This document shows, one piece after another, positions 51,351 to 63,136 of a stretch of DNA of 64,000 nucleotides. The first letter of the stretch is position 1, and the number at the start of each line of letters is the position of its first letter. Source of the DNA: Maea johnstoni (taxonomy: Eukaryota > Annelida > Polychaeta > Spionida > Magelonidae); contig OZ012686.1 of assembly GCA_963942565.1 (NCBI GenBank), positions 14,428,004 through 14,492,003 on the forward strand. Reading direction: 5' to 3'. Made by a program: the position numbers and the translations under genes. A model generated the notes under the pieces. The model was not told the DNA's origin. It saw only the letters and a list, made by a program, of their open reading frames with translations, and searched no databases.

Positions 51351-51359
51351 GTACAGAGG

Positions 51360-52619
51360 GAGATTATCGCATTTGTAAGTGATTAAAGGAAATACACGCT
51401 CGTAGGCGTCGCACACCCAATATAGATACACATCATCAGATAATAGACTAGCGCAGTCGGTTACCGTAAAGGTCCTGCTCAGTGGGCACACTTGCTACAC
51501 CTAGCGTAATTTCTCAGAAATTTAGACCACCCTAGGAATTTGAGCCACTATAATTATTTTGGTAAATAATTATTGGGAAATATGGGCCATCATCAATCAT
51601 AATAACAATCACAATTGTTCTGGGACAATTACAATCACACTAGCATTGCAACATCTCACGTCAGATTTTTGAAAAAACATGGGCCACCCTTAACCTATTA
51701 AAATCGTTAACAATAAAAAGTGTCCCAAATTACGGAGAATTAATGGTACTCAACACCCTGCCTAGCACCCAGGTTATCAGAGTACATCCTACCAATAAAA
51801 GTACATGCTACCATCCACACAGGTTCCATATCACTATATATAAGTATTTAGTATCCATGGGGACATTTTCCTAAAACCTTTGCATATATATAAACAAAAA
51901 CCTCTAACTCTAAGAGGAAACTACCAAAAACATTACTGACATTTTTTTATGTGTGGACATCTTTTCTCTTATGTCAGCATACGCAGGGCACTGCATAATT
52001 ATATGCTTGGCATTTTCCTCCACATGCACCATCTGACTGAATTTACCTTGCTTTTCATGCTCATATTGACAAATTTTTATAGACTAGTGTGGCATATCAG
52101 CTTGGAAACATTAGAAAGTACACACATCCCCATATACTGTAGAATGACTCATTTTTCCGTGTTACAATTTTCCCTAAATTTTCATTTTTGGGTGTTTCCG
52201 TTTCTAAAATTTTCGAAGAGAGGACATATGTTTTTCTTCCGTTTCTAATGTTCCGGTTTTATATATATTTTCAATTCTAGTATACCAAAGAGTATAGTCT
52301 ATTAAACTAAGGTCAGGATTTCTTCGTGTTTATTAGGTCCAGGCATTCACCGAATTGATTTTTCCTATGTTGTTTATTCCCGTTTGAAAGCATTCCGGAA
52401 ATAATGGGAAAATAAAACTCACGGAAAAATTAGCCATTCTACAGTTAGTACTCCATATGTGTGTTAGACAGCTGCCATAACATGGAGAAAAAACATACTT
52501 CGTCTAAAATACCTTAACTAATGATTCTTAAACACAACCACGGTGTAACTACCTTAAAAACACTAATACAATACCACTAATAACTTTTTTTTCATTTTTT
52601 CTACTTTTTTCATCAACAG
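51360..52619. other. Intergenic stretch, nothing recognised
   Basis: About 51,590-51,640 is a degenerate single unit related to the 30-bp minisatellite. No gene. Confidence 0.4.
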
Positions 52620-52870
52620 TTAGCAAGTAAAATTTCTACCATTGTGTGCTGTAAGATATTACCTTACAGGAACTCTAAATTGTCAATCTAGTTACCCTAG
52701 TCTAGTATGTTGAGCAGACATGCATAGTAATTAAAATTCAAATGTACTCTTTATTGATGAGGAAAATGTTGTGCGAGGTAAAACATCACAAAATATAAAC
52801 TGTGGTCCTACCCAGGTGAGCTCAAGCAGCTAAGTTAAGGAAAACTTATAGTTGAGGACCACAGACATTG
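52620..52870. repeat. Dispersed repeat, inverted relative to 28.19-28.55 kb
   Basis: Shares AGTTACCCTAG(T/C)CTAGTAT and AGCTCAAGCAGCTAAGTTA with the reverse of the 28-kb copy. Confidence 0.55.
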
Positions 52871-52892
52871 GAAAACAATTTTTAGAAAGGGG

Positions 52893-53254
52893 CAGGCACC
52901 AACATAAGTACTTGCCCGCTTGCCATGGCAAGTGAAATTTTGATAAAAAGGCTTTCGGTCAAGTACATTTTAGTTTTCACTTGCCAATATGCGCAAGCTG
53001 ATTTTCTGAGCAGTCGACCATTTTTCATATACATGTAGTAAATGGGACAAATTCCTAGAAACATATGAACAATACATAATTAAAAGGAAAATGGTTTTCA
53101 AATCATTTAATCCATGATAAATCAAATGATACATGCCATTCTAGCATAAGTTATAACTGATTTGAGGCAAGCCAAAAAACATGTTGGGCAAGTGAAAGTC
53201 ATTAACTACTTGCCTGCAATGGCAAGTTTGTTCTGAAACTTATGTTGGTGCCTG
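52893..53254. mobile_element. 362-bp TIR element, CAGGCACCAACATAAG ends (copy 1)
   Basis: CAGGCACCAACATAAG and CTTATGTTGGTGCCTG are perfect inverted repeats. The flanks AGGGG and AGGCG match at 4 of 5 bases. The interior has ACTTGCC and GGCAAGTG pieces. Confidence 0.8.
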
Positions 53255-53649
53255 AGGCGACAAGAGTGTTAGCACTCTTTAAACGGACCGCAACAATTGC
53301 TTAAACAATATATTGATTGGTGCAATTTTAATACATGAATTATGGTGAAGGAATGTTTTTTAAATACCATATTTTAGGTATTTGCATCAAAGTTGATACA
53401 TTGATAAATAAGCAGATTTGATCTAAAATTATCAGAAAATGAATCTAAGTAAGGCCATTCCAAGTTGTTTTTTGGTCTTACAGAATCGCACATCGATTTT
53501 TGAGCAAATTCAAAGAAACTATATATATATTTTAATATTGTGCTGATGTAATTCTGACAACCCTACTCAACCACAAAAAGGCCTTAGTTTTTACGTTATC
53601 AGGCAACTATACCCCCACGCTGCGTTTAAGAAGTCTGGCATGTCCTTAT
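53255..53649. other. Intergenic stretch, nothing recognised
   Basis: AT-rich, no ORF or repeat ends seen. Confidence 0.4.
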
Positions 53650-54075
53650 TAGAGCTGCACGATCACCACTCACAAACTCCAGTGGCTCGAGCACTGGGGC
53701 AGACTCGATTGCCAAGCTCGTGCAAAAGTGGTCAACTCATGAGCTCGTCTATGTTAGGACCACAAACCTAACACAGAACACCTAACACATTTTTATCACT
53801 GCTTTTCTCTGTCATGTCTTGTTTACAATTCCTGATGTATGCAGGCAGTGTTATTTGAGAGTTGCACTGACCGCTGGTTGTTATGAAACATTCGCCAGCC
53901 ATTCTAAAATGAAATAAATATGTAAATTTTAATAAATCTCCATCGGTTAGTATGTATTTCTTAATTGCTGGGCTGAATTAACATATTTATCTTAACAGAA
54001 ACATGCGTCCGTGAGCTCATGAGCTCGTGAGTCAAAATGAGCTCGAGTTGATCTCCCCCCGTGAGTGCAGCTCTA
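53650..54075. mobile_element. 426-bp TIR element, TAGAGCTGCAC ends
   Basis: TAGAGCTGCACGATCAC and GTGAGTGCAGCTCTA are inverted. The sub-terminal text is rich in GAGCTC, for example GAGCTCATGAGCTCGTGAG. TA could be the target on both sides. Confidence 0.72.
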
Positions 54076-54390
54076 GTTTATATGAATGAGACTTGATAGC
54101 GAATAGGTGCATTGTCTATGGCAACCGATTTGGAAACTGAATTTGCCTTAAACAACGCCTGACAAAGTGTCGAACATGTTTGGGAGCCATCTAAGAAGGT
54201 TATAACTGATGGTACAGCACACAATAACGACAACATAAGGAGAATAACAAGGTAGGAAATTGCCATACGCTTTCATCTATGTTTCTATCACAGATTTTGA
54301 CTGTTAAGGGAATTTTTTCTCTGTTTTGTTACGTCGAAAAGTTAGCGAACTTGAAGTCATGAAATACCGGCCACAAATCAACACTTTCTC

Positions 54391-54730
54391 CAGGCACCAA
54401 CATAAGTTTCATAACTAACTTACCGTGCCAGGCAAGTAGTTAATGATTGTGACTTGCCCGACATAATTTTTGACTAGCCCAAAATAAGTTATAACATAGG
54501 CTGGAAAGGCATGTATTTATTAACATGGATTTAATGATTTTAAAACCATTTTATTTTCAGTCTTAATATTCCATTGTTTGCATATTTCTGGGTATTTGTG
54601 CCATTTTCTATATAAAACTATGTTTTGTGTTCAGAAAATCAAGTGGAAACTAAAATGTATTAGCCCGAAAGCCCTTTTTTCAAAAATTCACTTGCCGGTG
54701 GAAGCGGGCAAGTACTTATGTTGGTGCCTG
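54391..54730. mobile_element. 340-bp TIR element, CAGGCACCAACATAAG ends (copy 2, inverted)
   Basis: Same tips as the copy at 52,893 but the interior runs in the opposite orientation. TTCTC flanks both sides exactly (54,386-54,390 and 54,731-54,735), a 5-bp TSD. Confidence 0.82.
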
Positions 54731-54883
54731 TTCTCCATGTATTCAATCGTTGATTTGTGGTGCAAAACATGAAAATTTCTAAATAAAAATTGCATGAATA
54801 GATGGAGTAGGTAAGAATTGAATTAGATATTGATATCTTACAATTCAGATTTTCTATTTTTGTTTGTTTATAGCGCTATTCCC

Positions 54884-55854
54884 CTATTCCATTGAAGTAT
54901 TTCTCTTTTTAAAGTTTTTTTTGTCCCTTATAAATTGCAGCATGAACCAATTAGGGATTTTTCGCCCTTTTGGTATTGTAATAGAGCACTCATACGTGGG
55001 GCGACAGAGTGTCAGGTTCATGAGGTTTTTCAACTTGTAAAGCTGCACTATTCCCTCATCAGAAACGTTAGTTATGCCAACTTTTAGTGAAACCAGATCG
55101 AACTGAAGAAGAGACTCAAGTCCTTTATCATCAATATTACCCATCTCTATGTCTCTCAATTTTGGCATCTTTTTTAAAAATGACTTCACAGGCCTGCATG
55201 TGGTCTTAGTGTAACAGAAACGGAAAACTTCCAGTTGTTTTAAGTTATCTGCGACGCTGTTCACTGCTGCATCTGTCAAATTTTCACATCTTCCGATGTC
55301 CAGATGGACTAGGTTATGCAATCGGCCGGCGACTGCTCCCACAGCGGCATCCGACAATCTAGAGATGTCATTTATGTCCAACAGTTTCAGGTTTTTGAGA
55401 TTCTTGCTGATACGATACAGGGCATTATTGGTGCAGTTGGTTCCATTGATACGCAGTTCTGTGAGACCAGTCAGCTTTTCTGCCACGACATTCAGCGCTT
55501 TGTCGGTAACCCTGGTACAGTAGCTCAAGTCCAGAACTTCTATGGTCGTCACCTTGCAGATGTGTTCTAGGTCGATTGTGCTGATACGACTGCAGTGGGA
55601 GAGCTTGAGCACTTTCAGACTCTTCAGACGTCCCATCTCAAACGGTTCGAACCAGTCGAGCGGGAAGTCGGAATCGTAGGCGGAATCGTATTCGGGCTTG
55701 TAGATGTCTAGTGTGTGTAGGGAGAATGGCAGAAGCTCAGCGTTCACTACCTCCAGGATGCAGTCGTGGAGCCAGAGTGTCCGCAAGTTAGGGAACCATC
55801 CTTGGAGGTTTTGCAGCGTAGCGTTGGTCTCGCCTGAATTGTCACCTTCATCAG
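54884..55854 (-). CDS. FBXL-C exon 3: leucine-rich repeats
   Basis: 323 full codons after a CTTTCAG acceptor, ending at a stop. The N-terminal part is ADEGDNSGETNATLQNLQGW. The C-terminal tail, IRDKKNFKKRNTSME, differs from FBXL-A and B and is basic. Confidence 0.87.
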
Positions 55855-57143
55855 CTGAAAGATGAAAAGATAGGTCACTGAGAAAAGCTTATTACCAAGT
55901 ACAACAAGAAAACATATATTTAGTGTGAATTCACTGCAGGGACTTAGCCAGGACCCGTCCTGCCCGTCTTTTGAACAGGCAGGTTCCTGAAAAACTCCTT
56001 TTTGGACAGGCAAAATTTTCTATAAAGAATTTTCAATTTGTTCTTTTTAAGGGTAATAGCTAAATATTTACTAACAACAATCTTTTAGGACATAGCTTAA
56101 GTGTAAATTGCCCTTTTTGACACATTAGGCTATCAAATGCAGTTGGTATAAGGATTTGAAGTAGATAACTAGCTTAATTTGGACGGGCAGAAATTTTGGT
56201 GTTTTGGACAGGCATTTTTGAAATCCTGGCTAATACCCTGGGGTGGAGGGAGATTTTCCTAGGATCACTACCCATCTTTTAAATGTGGCTCAGATTTAAG
56301 AGCTTTTTGTGTTTCCTAGATGACAGAGATAGCATGATGATGAATCAATAATATATACAAAATGAACGTGAAACACCTCAAATCATCTTCCCCTACAATT
56401 GGTCTTATGAAGGTTATTCATGGTTGCCAAACAAAGGTTAAAACCCTTATGCTGCTGGCGGCTAATTTGGTCAAAAAAAAATGATGAGAAAAAAACTAGA
56501 AAATGATTGAAACCCTTGAACATGGGTACTCTTTTGTGAGTATTCAGCGAGAGCCATCCAATAAATACCAACATGACAGGGTTTAGATGGTTTTCTAAAA
56601 ATCTTTGAGTCCTTTGGATCTAAGTAGCCTCAGCATTGGAAGGGTTAAATAAAAGAATCCAGCCCCTACTTGGCCAGGCTATAAGTACTCTGGACCCCAA
56701 GGGCCCAAGCCTCCCTGGCCCTCTATCCACCGCACCATTGGGTCTGCTTAGATATATAATATAACAATCAATATCAATTCATGATCATGAATACTTAGCA
56801 GTGCTCAGTCGGAGTCCTACTCACAACATCTTGATACAATCTGATTGATGCAATATTCTTTAATAATGACACATCATTCTACTAAAAGAATTACAGATGA
56901 AGGAAATCAGTAAGGGGGTGAGATACAAGGAAATAGTATAGATGCTATGGAGCATTATAATAGATAAATTGCCTACCTGAACTGTCGCCACTTCGCAGCT
57001 TGAGGGTTAGCAATACTTCAGATAATGACCTCAGAAATTTCCACATTATCTTAAGATTCATTTGATTCACGTGGTCTGGAGTGATGTCCACATGCCTCCA
57101 AAGTTTTTTGTCGTTGGAAATCCGATGCCACTGCTTACAAACC
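54884..57143 (-). CDS. FBXL-C: F-box/leucine-rich-repeat protein, 5' exon not in window
   Basis: Two exons are visible, 56977-57143 and 54884-55854, with the same phases as FBXL-A exons 2 and 3. Exon 2 carries VCKQWHRISNDKKLWRHVDI, the second half of the F-box. Exon 3 has a single four-LRR block (LKSLKVLKLSHC to RLSDAAVGAV) and then the shared C-terminal LRRs (LTDAAVNSVADNLKQLEVF). Both reading frames are intact, so it looks functional. The exon encoding the first half of the F-box was not found up to 64,000. By comparison with FBXL-A it should follow the element that starts at 63,137, beyond the edge. Confidence 0.8.
55937..56240. mobile_element. 304-bp TIR element, CAGGGACTTAGCCAGGA ends
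   Basis: CAGGGACTTAGCCAGGA and TCCTGGCTAATACCCTG are inverted. GGACGGGCAG and GGACAGGC pieces recur inside. No TSD seen. Same style as 20,471-20,790. Confidence 0.7.
56438..56648. mobile_element. Short TIR element, TTAACCCTT family (copy 4)
   Basis: Minus orientation: TTAAAACCCTTATGCTGCTGG to CCTCAGCATTGGAAGGGTTAA. It shares the interior of the other copies in reverse. Confidence 0.68.
56977..57143 (-). CDS. FBXL-C exon 2: F-box C-terminal half
   Basis: TTTTAG acceptor, phase 2 entry, VCKQWHRISNDKKLWRHVDI to LKLRSGDSSG, GTAGGC donor, phase 1 exit. Confidence 0.85.
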
Positions 57144-57189
57144 CTAAAATAAAATAAATAAGGCATGTTAGTCAATATGTATCCTTTCC

Positions 57190-57660
57190 TACCAACAAGG
57201 GGTCTGCCGTGACAGCTGTGTGGTGTAAGGCATTGTCACTGGCTACTAGCTCTTCACTGAGATGAGGCCAGGCACCAGGATCTGACACTTAGATTTCAGG
57301 CTAGGGGCCCTAAAAGGTCTTTTGGTAAAAAAGAGGTCAAAAACAAAATTTCTGGTTACTTTACATAGTATTTTATTTAGTAAGTTTACTTAGTTGCCAG
57401 TGAATTGAGGTTAGAAGGTGATTTTCGCCAGGTACTCTGGTTTCCTCGTCCACTTAAAAAACTGTCTAATCGTGACTAAGCTGGAATATGGCAGAAAAAG
57501 TGAAGATAATCAAAATTCTGAAATTGCAGCAAACAATTTATTTCTACACACTCCAACATACTAGTATTCTAAGCCTTTCATGCACAGAGTTTACTTAAAG
57601 TAAGCATCTTCATTATGCAAATGCAAGAAGTGCAATTTCATGCACTTACACTAAGGTGCC
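57190..57660 (+). mobile_element. tRNA-derived SINE copy in FBXL-C intron 1 (antisense to gene)
   Basis: Starts CCAACAAGGGGTCTGCC like the FBXL-A copy, with GTGACAGCTGTGTGGTG (degenerate A box). The B box is mostly lost. The following text (CACTTAGATTTCAGGCTAGG, AGGTCAAAAACA) matches FBXL-A and B. Its position, about 50 bp from exon 2, is the same in all three genes. Confidence 0.7.
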
Positions 57661-57816
57661 AAATTTAGATATTACCAAATTTCACAATACATTGATAACA
57701 ATTGACAGCAAGTAAGGCAGAGTTCTTATGTGACCAGCCATTCATGATCTGAATGCAGCTGATGGAAATGTCTTCTCCCTGCTCAGTTTGATATAACCTG
57801 AGACGCTGATTTTTAA

Positions 57817-59894
57817 GGGGCATTCCACGGTTAAGCCTTCCGTCTATCACGGGACAAATTTGACAACTCAAAAGCAATTTACTCTTTAAATACTTTATTG
57901 CATGAGACAGTTTTGCTACATAATACTAGCTGGCAGTACGATGTATCTTTTGAACTGTTTGTTTAAAAAATTCCTTCATAATTGAAGGAGATAATCAAGC
58001 AAATACAGCCGTCTATCACGGGACACAAAATGGAAGTGAGTTTTTCATAACATTTTTCTCTTGCAAAATTCTCAAATACATGCACTATGGCATTCATGCT
58101 TGATATAATCCTTTACAAAAATACTTAGCTCCTACATGATATATTTAAGATAGTAAAATACTGTGTAGTTACAGAGGAAATTGAGCTTTTGTGAAACAAG
58201 GTCTGTCTATCACGGGACAGTCTATCACGGGACAAAAATTCCACAACAGTTTGAGGGTATCTCACAAGAGTGTCAGCAGCCCTAACCTTGTAGAAACTTG
58301 TGTACAGTTAGATTATATGCATTTCTAAGTGATGATGCATTTACAATACAAGTTTAATTCTGATGAATAGTGTTTTTGAAGCATTTTATAGGGGTACAAT
58401 GAAAAAATTCAAATTTTGAATAAATACTTTGAAAATATAGCTATCACTACAGGACAATTCCATTGTACTTGTAAGCATTTGTTTAATAACTAAGAATAAC
58501 TTTGAACAACTAGAAACTACTATTGCAGCAGGAAAACAGCTTTTTCTGAAATTAGGTCTGTCTATCACGGGACGATCTATCATTAGTGCCATAAAGTGAC
58601 AGTTTACACTGTATACAGGCTTAAATATTGCTAAAACCTATAAACTAAGTAAACTAGCCTATAAACTACATACGCATGTCTAAATTGGATATGCTCAAAT
58701 ATCTATTCTGTTCTGGACATCAAGAAATCTGATTCTGATCATGCAGTGACATGACACGTTTTCTACATGTTTTGACTCAATAAATTAAACTCATCAAAAT
58801 TACCAAATTCCGACACACTCATAGAAATACAGGTATTATCATTAACAAAAAAGATCACTAGTTTTTGTTACGGTTTTGCTACCTAAGAACTAGTGAAATT
58901 CAAAGACCAAGATTGCTTCCTATTCAGCAGTACTACTCTATGCATATCACAACATGCTTGGTTAACATGCTTGATTTCAATTAGGATTAGGCTAATCCAG
59001 GTAACTTAAGTGCTAGTTTCAGAGTCTGTCAAATCATTTTTGCACTTAGCATTAAAATACTTCTGTATGCACATGTATTTTTTTTTGAGTTTTATATGCC
59101 TGTGGTGACTCAGTACAGGGTTAACACGCCTGATTTCAATTAGGGTTAGGCTTATTGAAGTAACCAAATTGCTAGTTGAGCATGTCAAATCATTATTGCA
59201 TTTAGCATAAATATTATTTCACTATGCACAAAGTTGAGTTTTATATCACGCTAGAATAAATTAGATAAGTATTCTGAAGCTAATCATGAAGAGAGGAATG
59301 TTCTATCATGTTTTTCCTGCCTGGAAATGCCACCACAAGTTTGATGTCCCGTGATAGACAATCAGTGTCTATCACGGGACATATTTGAATTGTCATTTAT
59401 TTTTGATTCTGAGAGATTTTCTGTAAGAAAACTGCATCATACTATTTATTTTAACTCATAGGAGGAGAATATGTAAAGGCAGCATTCTATGTTAGTGCAT
59501 CTAAGAGATATTAAAACTTTTTGATGTCTGACTGTCCGTCACGGGACAGCGGCAGAAGAAATCATGCTAAATGACGTTTTCTTTCAAAAATGTCACAAAC
59601 TTCAATATGGGTTATGTGAAACTCAGATTTTAGGGCTCATTTCCACTTTGATATTTAAAAAACTATTTTTGAACCTTGAGAAAATGAATAATATGTCATG
59701 TCCCGTGATAGACACAATTTTTTCCACAATTTCCACTTTCAAAGTCAATAACTTAAGTCTGGGCCATCATAGGGAAAAATCAAAACCAGTTCCGAAAATT
59801 TTGAAAAGTTCTCTTTCAGATGTATGCAAAATAAACTTTAGTTTCAAAGAATGACAAAATGAGTAGTCAGGACCAAAATACTGTGGAATGCCCC
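57817..59894. mobile_element. 2,078-bp TIR element with repeated GTCTATCACGGGAC motifs (copy 1)
   Basis: The ends GGGGCATTCCAC and GTGGAATGCCCC are inverted. The 14-bp motif GTCTATCACGGGAC or its inverse occurs at 57,842, 58,011, 58,205, 58,220, 58,560, 59,346, 59,367 and 59,700, with a variant at 59,534. A direct repeat of about 125 bp (TTGATTTCAATTAGG...) is at about 58,972-59,222. No transposase ORF is seen, so it is non-autonomous; the family is not recognised. Confidence 0.8.
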
Positions 59895-61938
59895 GAAAGC
59901 AGCATAAAAACTCATTCATGGTCTTAGACAGCGGGCGTCTGGGTGTGCCCAAACCCTCAAAAAGCACCCCTCAGGACAACCAATTCTTTTCCTGAAGAAT
60001 TTCTCAAAATGGCAATCTCAAACGTATAATTGATTTTTTATATCTTCATATAATTCAAATGACACTGTATAAGGATATCTTGCCTTTTTTGATGAATTTA
60101 TACATGTTTATAGTCAAAATCTGAGTATATTTGGATATTTGGACACCCCAAAATTTTACAATTGCCAATTCTTGGCACCCAGTTTCCAAATCCTGGCTAA
60201 GACCTTGATTTCAGTCATTCAATACTTCATGAGTGTAACAGTGAATACACTGGAAGCATGCTGGATGCCCTAAGCAATGCAAGTACAGTGAAACTCCAAA
60301 GATGTGAAACCTTGGGCCTTTTTGGATTGGGCAAAAGTTTTCGCATTCACTTGAAGGGTTTCCACATTTGAGTAAGGTCTCTTCGTAATCTCTTCAAAAT
60401 CCCTATGTGTGGTATCTCATTCTTGATCAATAGTATTTCCCTAGAAAAATAGTCATTCCACTCAAAGTAAAGATTTAGAAATTGTCTTTCAGTATCTTTA
60501 TGACCATCCTGTGAAAATGCCATATAGCAATTAAACCGTCAATGCAATACTACATGATGTGACGCGGAACCACAGCGGCCGTTGCGGGTCCTCCCTTAGT
60601 AACTGTGTTCGAAAGACCCAAGGCCATGATTTGGGAGATCTGATGCATCTCACAGCCTCAGGCCCTGGGCTAAGAGCATGCCAAGAAACCAGAGGTCAAT
60701 CTGTAACAACAGTGCACTGTCTACAAATTCTTATGTACACTGAGATAGACAGAGATTTCAGTTTAAAATGGGTTATGAAGGGAATTCTTTGGGGAATCTA
60801 GCATAGATTTCTAGGCTGACATATGTATTTTTCTGTATTTTTTTCAGTTAGCAGGCACCAAATAATCTAGGTGGCCACAGTGGTCGGTTTAGTTCACACT
60901 CTGAGTTAGAGTATGTCATGATATTTCGAGAGATAGGAGGATCAGGTGGTGCCATCTACCTACCATATACCTGGTACTTCACCACACTGCTTGGTCAGCA
61001 CAGATGGGGAGGAATGTCCACTTTATGGGGACTAGGAACCTGGTCATGGGGAAATCATGATAACCCCCCCCCCCCCCCCCCCCCCAATCATCCTCTGACA
61101 ATGAGGTATTCACCCAGTAACCTGATACTGCTCATATCAACCCCCTTCATGGATATAAATGACACAAATAGGAAGGCCCTGGACCCTAATGGGGAAAGGA
61201 TGTCCTATTACATCTGTATCAATCAATTTCAAACCTTTCATCTGCACACCATGGTAAAGAGTGAATGAAACAGGAAATAGCCCTTCCTTTATACCTATCA
61301 TTTCACATCTGGACCACACAATCTCCCAGTTCACCACAAATCTTCACCACAAATCTAGACAAAAACATCATGTCACATCAAAATGAACAGGAAGATTATG
61401 GCCTAAAAAAAGTTGGTTGTTTCCTGTAACCTAGCCTAGATTTCTAGGCTGTCATATGAATTTTTCTGTTACCGAGCACAAATAGTCTAGGTGGCACAGT
61501 GGTCAATTTAGTTTACACTTATCTCACTAGGGGAATAGAGGATCCAGTTTGAGTATGACAGAACTTTGTTAGTTATATTGATTATTCTGAATTTCTGATC
61601 AACTTCTTACTCCTCAAACATTTTCCTAATTATGCTTTAGCCTGAGATTTAATAACAAGATGCCAGGCTCTTTTTGGCCACTGCAAGCATTTACGGATTG
61701 AGGTAATTATGTCCTGATGAAATCTCTCTCTCTCTCTCTCTTTAAAAAACTTTGTTGAAAAGCAGCATATTGAAACTTTGAGACATATACCATAAAAGAA
61801 TTTTTCCATTCTTGCCAACCACTATATAGAAAACATCCCTAAGATAACAGTCTGTCTTGGTAGCACCAGAGATATATATAACTTAAAAATAGCACACTGA
61901 ATTTCTCAAAACTGGCCTTGAGGCTTCTCTCACCTGCA

Positions 61939-61970
<32 letters not shown>

Positions 61971-62234
61971 GGAGGAGAAGCACTTCTTCTATATTCTTAT
62001 AGTTTGTGTAGTCAACAGGCCTGACCTAGATTAGCCTTTGGTTGTACAGTGACCAGTTTACAGAGAGGGTGCCATAAAATTTGGGCCAGTCCAGGGTATT
62101 GTTTACATGATAGCCATTAAAGAAGTGATAATGGTCTTGCACAAGGCATGGTAGGGTATGCAGACCCTCATGAATATGCCAAGGACTTTAAATAGGAAAT
62201 CACCAAATTCAAAAGTTACAAACGGTTTGTGTTT

Positions 62235-62495
62235 ATCTTAGATGAAGAAAAGAATGGATATGTAGCCGCGAGAGACCAAATGCGCTATAGTTAAGGGCTG
62301 GACTCATGCCAGGGATCACTGATCTGGCATCAGCATGAGGTCACGTATGAACAAGGACTGATCAGAGCTCTCGTATCACTTACATTACAGAGAAACCTGA
62401 TCACCAGCATTAACTGAGCATGCGCAGAGCAAGAATTTTGGGCTATTAGTTGACACTGGTTGAGGCTAGCCTGTTCAGGTTGACCGGCTGGTTTC
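62235..62495. mobile_element. AGAATGGATATGTA-type dispersed repeat (copy 3)
   Basis: Shares AAGAAAAGAATGGATATGTA, GAGGTCACGT and GTTGACCGGCTGGTTTC with copies 1 and 2. It is interrupted at its right end by the foldback at 62,496. Confidence 0.6.
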
Positions 62496-63056
62496 GAGTG
62501 TAGGGACAGTTGCCCACCTGACAGTTGCCCACCAAGCAAATGAAAAGTAGGACATTTGCCCACCAAAATATTTATAAATAAATATTTTTGATATTTTTCC
62601 TAAATATTTATATATAATGTTTTGATAGTTTACATGGGTCAGTACATGGCTTCTTGGCACCTCATGGCTTCCTTGCAGAGTTTAGCACTGGGGGGATCAG
62701 TACATGTTCTGCTTGTTTGTAATCAAGCTTTTGTTTGTAATAATGTGATAAGTTCTGCTTGTTTGTAATCAAGCCTTTGTTTGTACTAAAAGACACGTTA
62801 AAGTTGCATTTATATGCAATAAGTTCTGCTTGTTTGTAATAAAGCCTTTGTTTATAATAAAATCTGTTTCAGGCACTTTATGCTTGTAAGAATGTAAACT
62901 AAGTTGTTTGTATTATTTATATATTATTCCTATAACTTTATGTATTTATAACAATTTTGGTGGGCAAATGTCCTACTTTTCATTTGCTTGGTGGGCAACT
63001 GTCCAGTGGGCAACTGTCCAGTGGGCAACTGTCCGGTGGGCAACTGTCCGTACCCC
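62496..63056. mobile_element. 561-bp foldback element with 9-bp TSD and empty site in FBXL-A
   Basis: About 70-bp inverted ends built of GGACAGTTGCCCACC and GGTGGGCAACTGTCC, with ATGAAAAGTAGGACATTTGC and its inverse. The right arm has a short tandem expansion of GTGGGCAACTGTCC. The flanks GCTGGTTTC (62,487-62,495 and 63,057-63,065) are identical. The FBXL-A paralogous locus has one unfilled GCTGGTTTCATATCC. The central part is AT-rich and noncoding. Confidence 0.9.
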
Positions 63057-63136
63057 GCTGGTTTCATATCCATTTGTTTTATTTATCTATCTAAGAGTTA
63101 ACTACTCAAGCATAGCGGAGCACTTATAACTGTTTT

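Larger units (their letters stand above)
55855..56976 (-). other. FBXL-C intron 2
   Basis: Contains a CAGGGACTTAGCC element (55,937-56,240) and a TTAACCCTT-family element (about 56,438-56,648, minus orientation). No coding sequence. Confidence 0.65.
59895..63136. other. FBXL-C intron 1 (presumed), repeat mosaic homologous to FBXL-A intron 1
   Basis: About 59,920-60,210 is a GGCTAAGACC-ended fragment. 60,560-61,300 and 61,990-62,495 match 35,757-36,780 and 37,190-37,712 in blocks. Poly-C (61,063-61,085), (CT)n (61,725-61,742) and poly-G (61,940-61,969) runs occur. 61,400-61,430 is an end of a GGCCTAAAAA element. No coding sequence. Confidence 0.65.
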
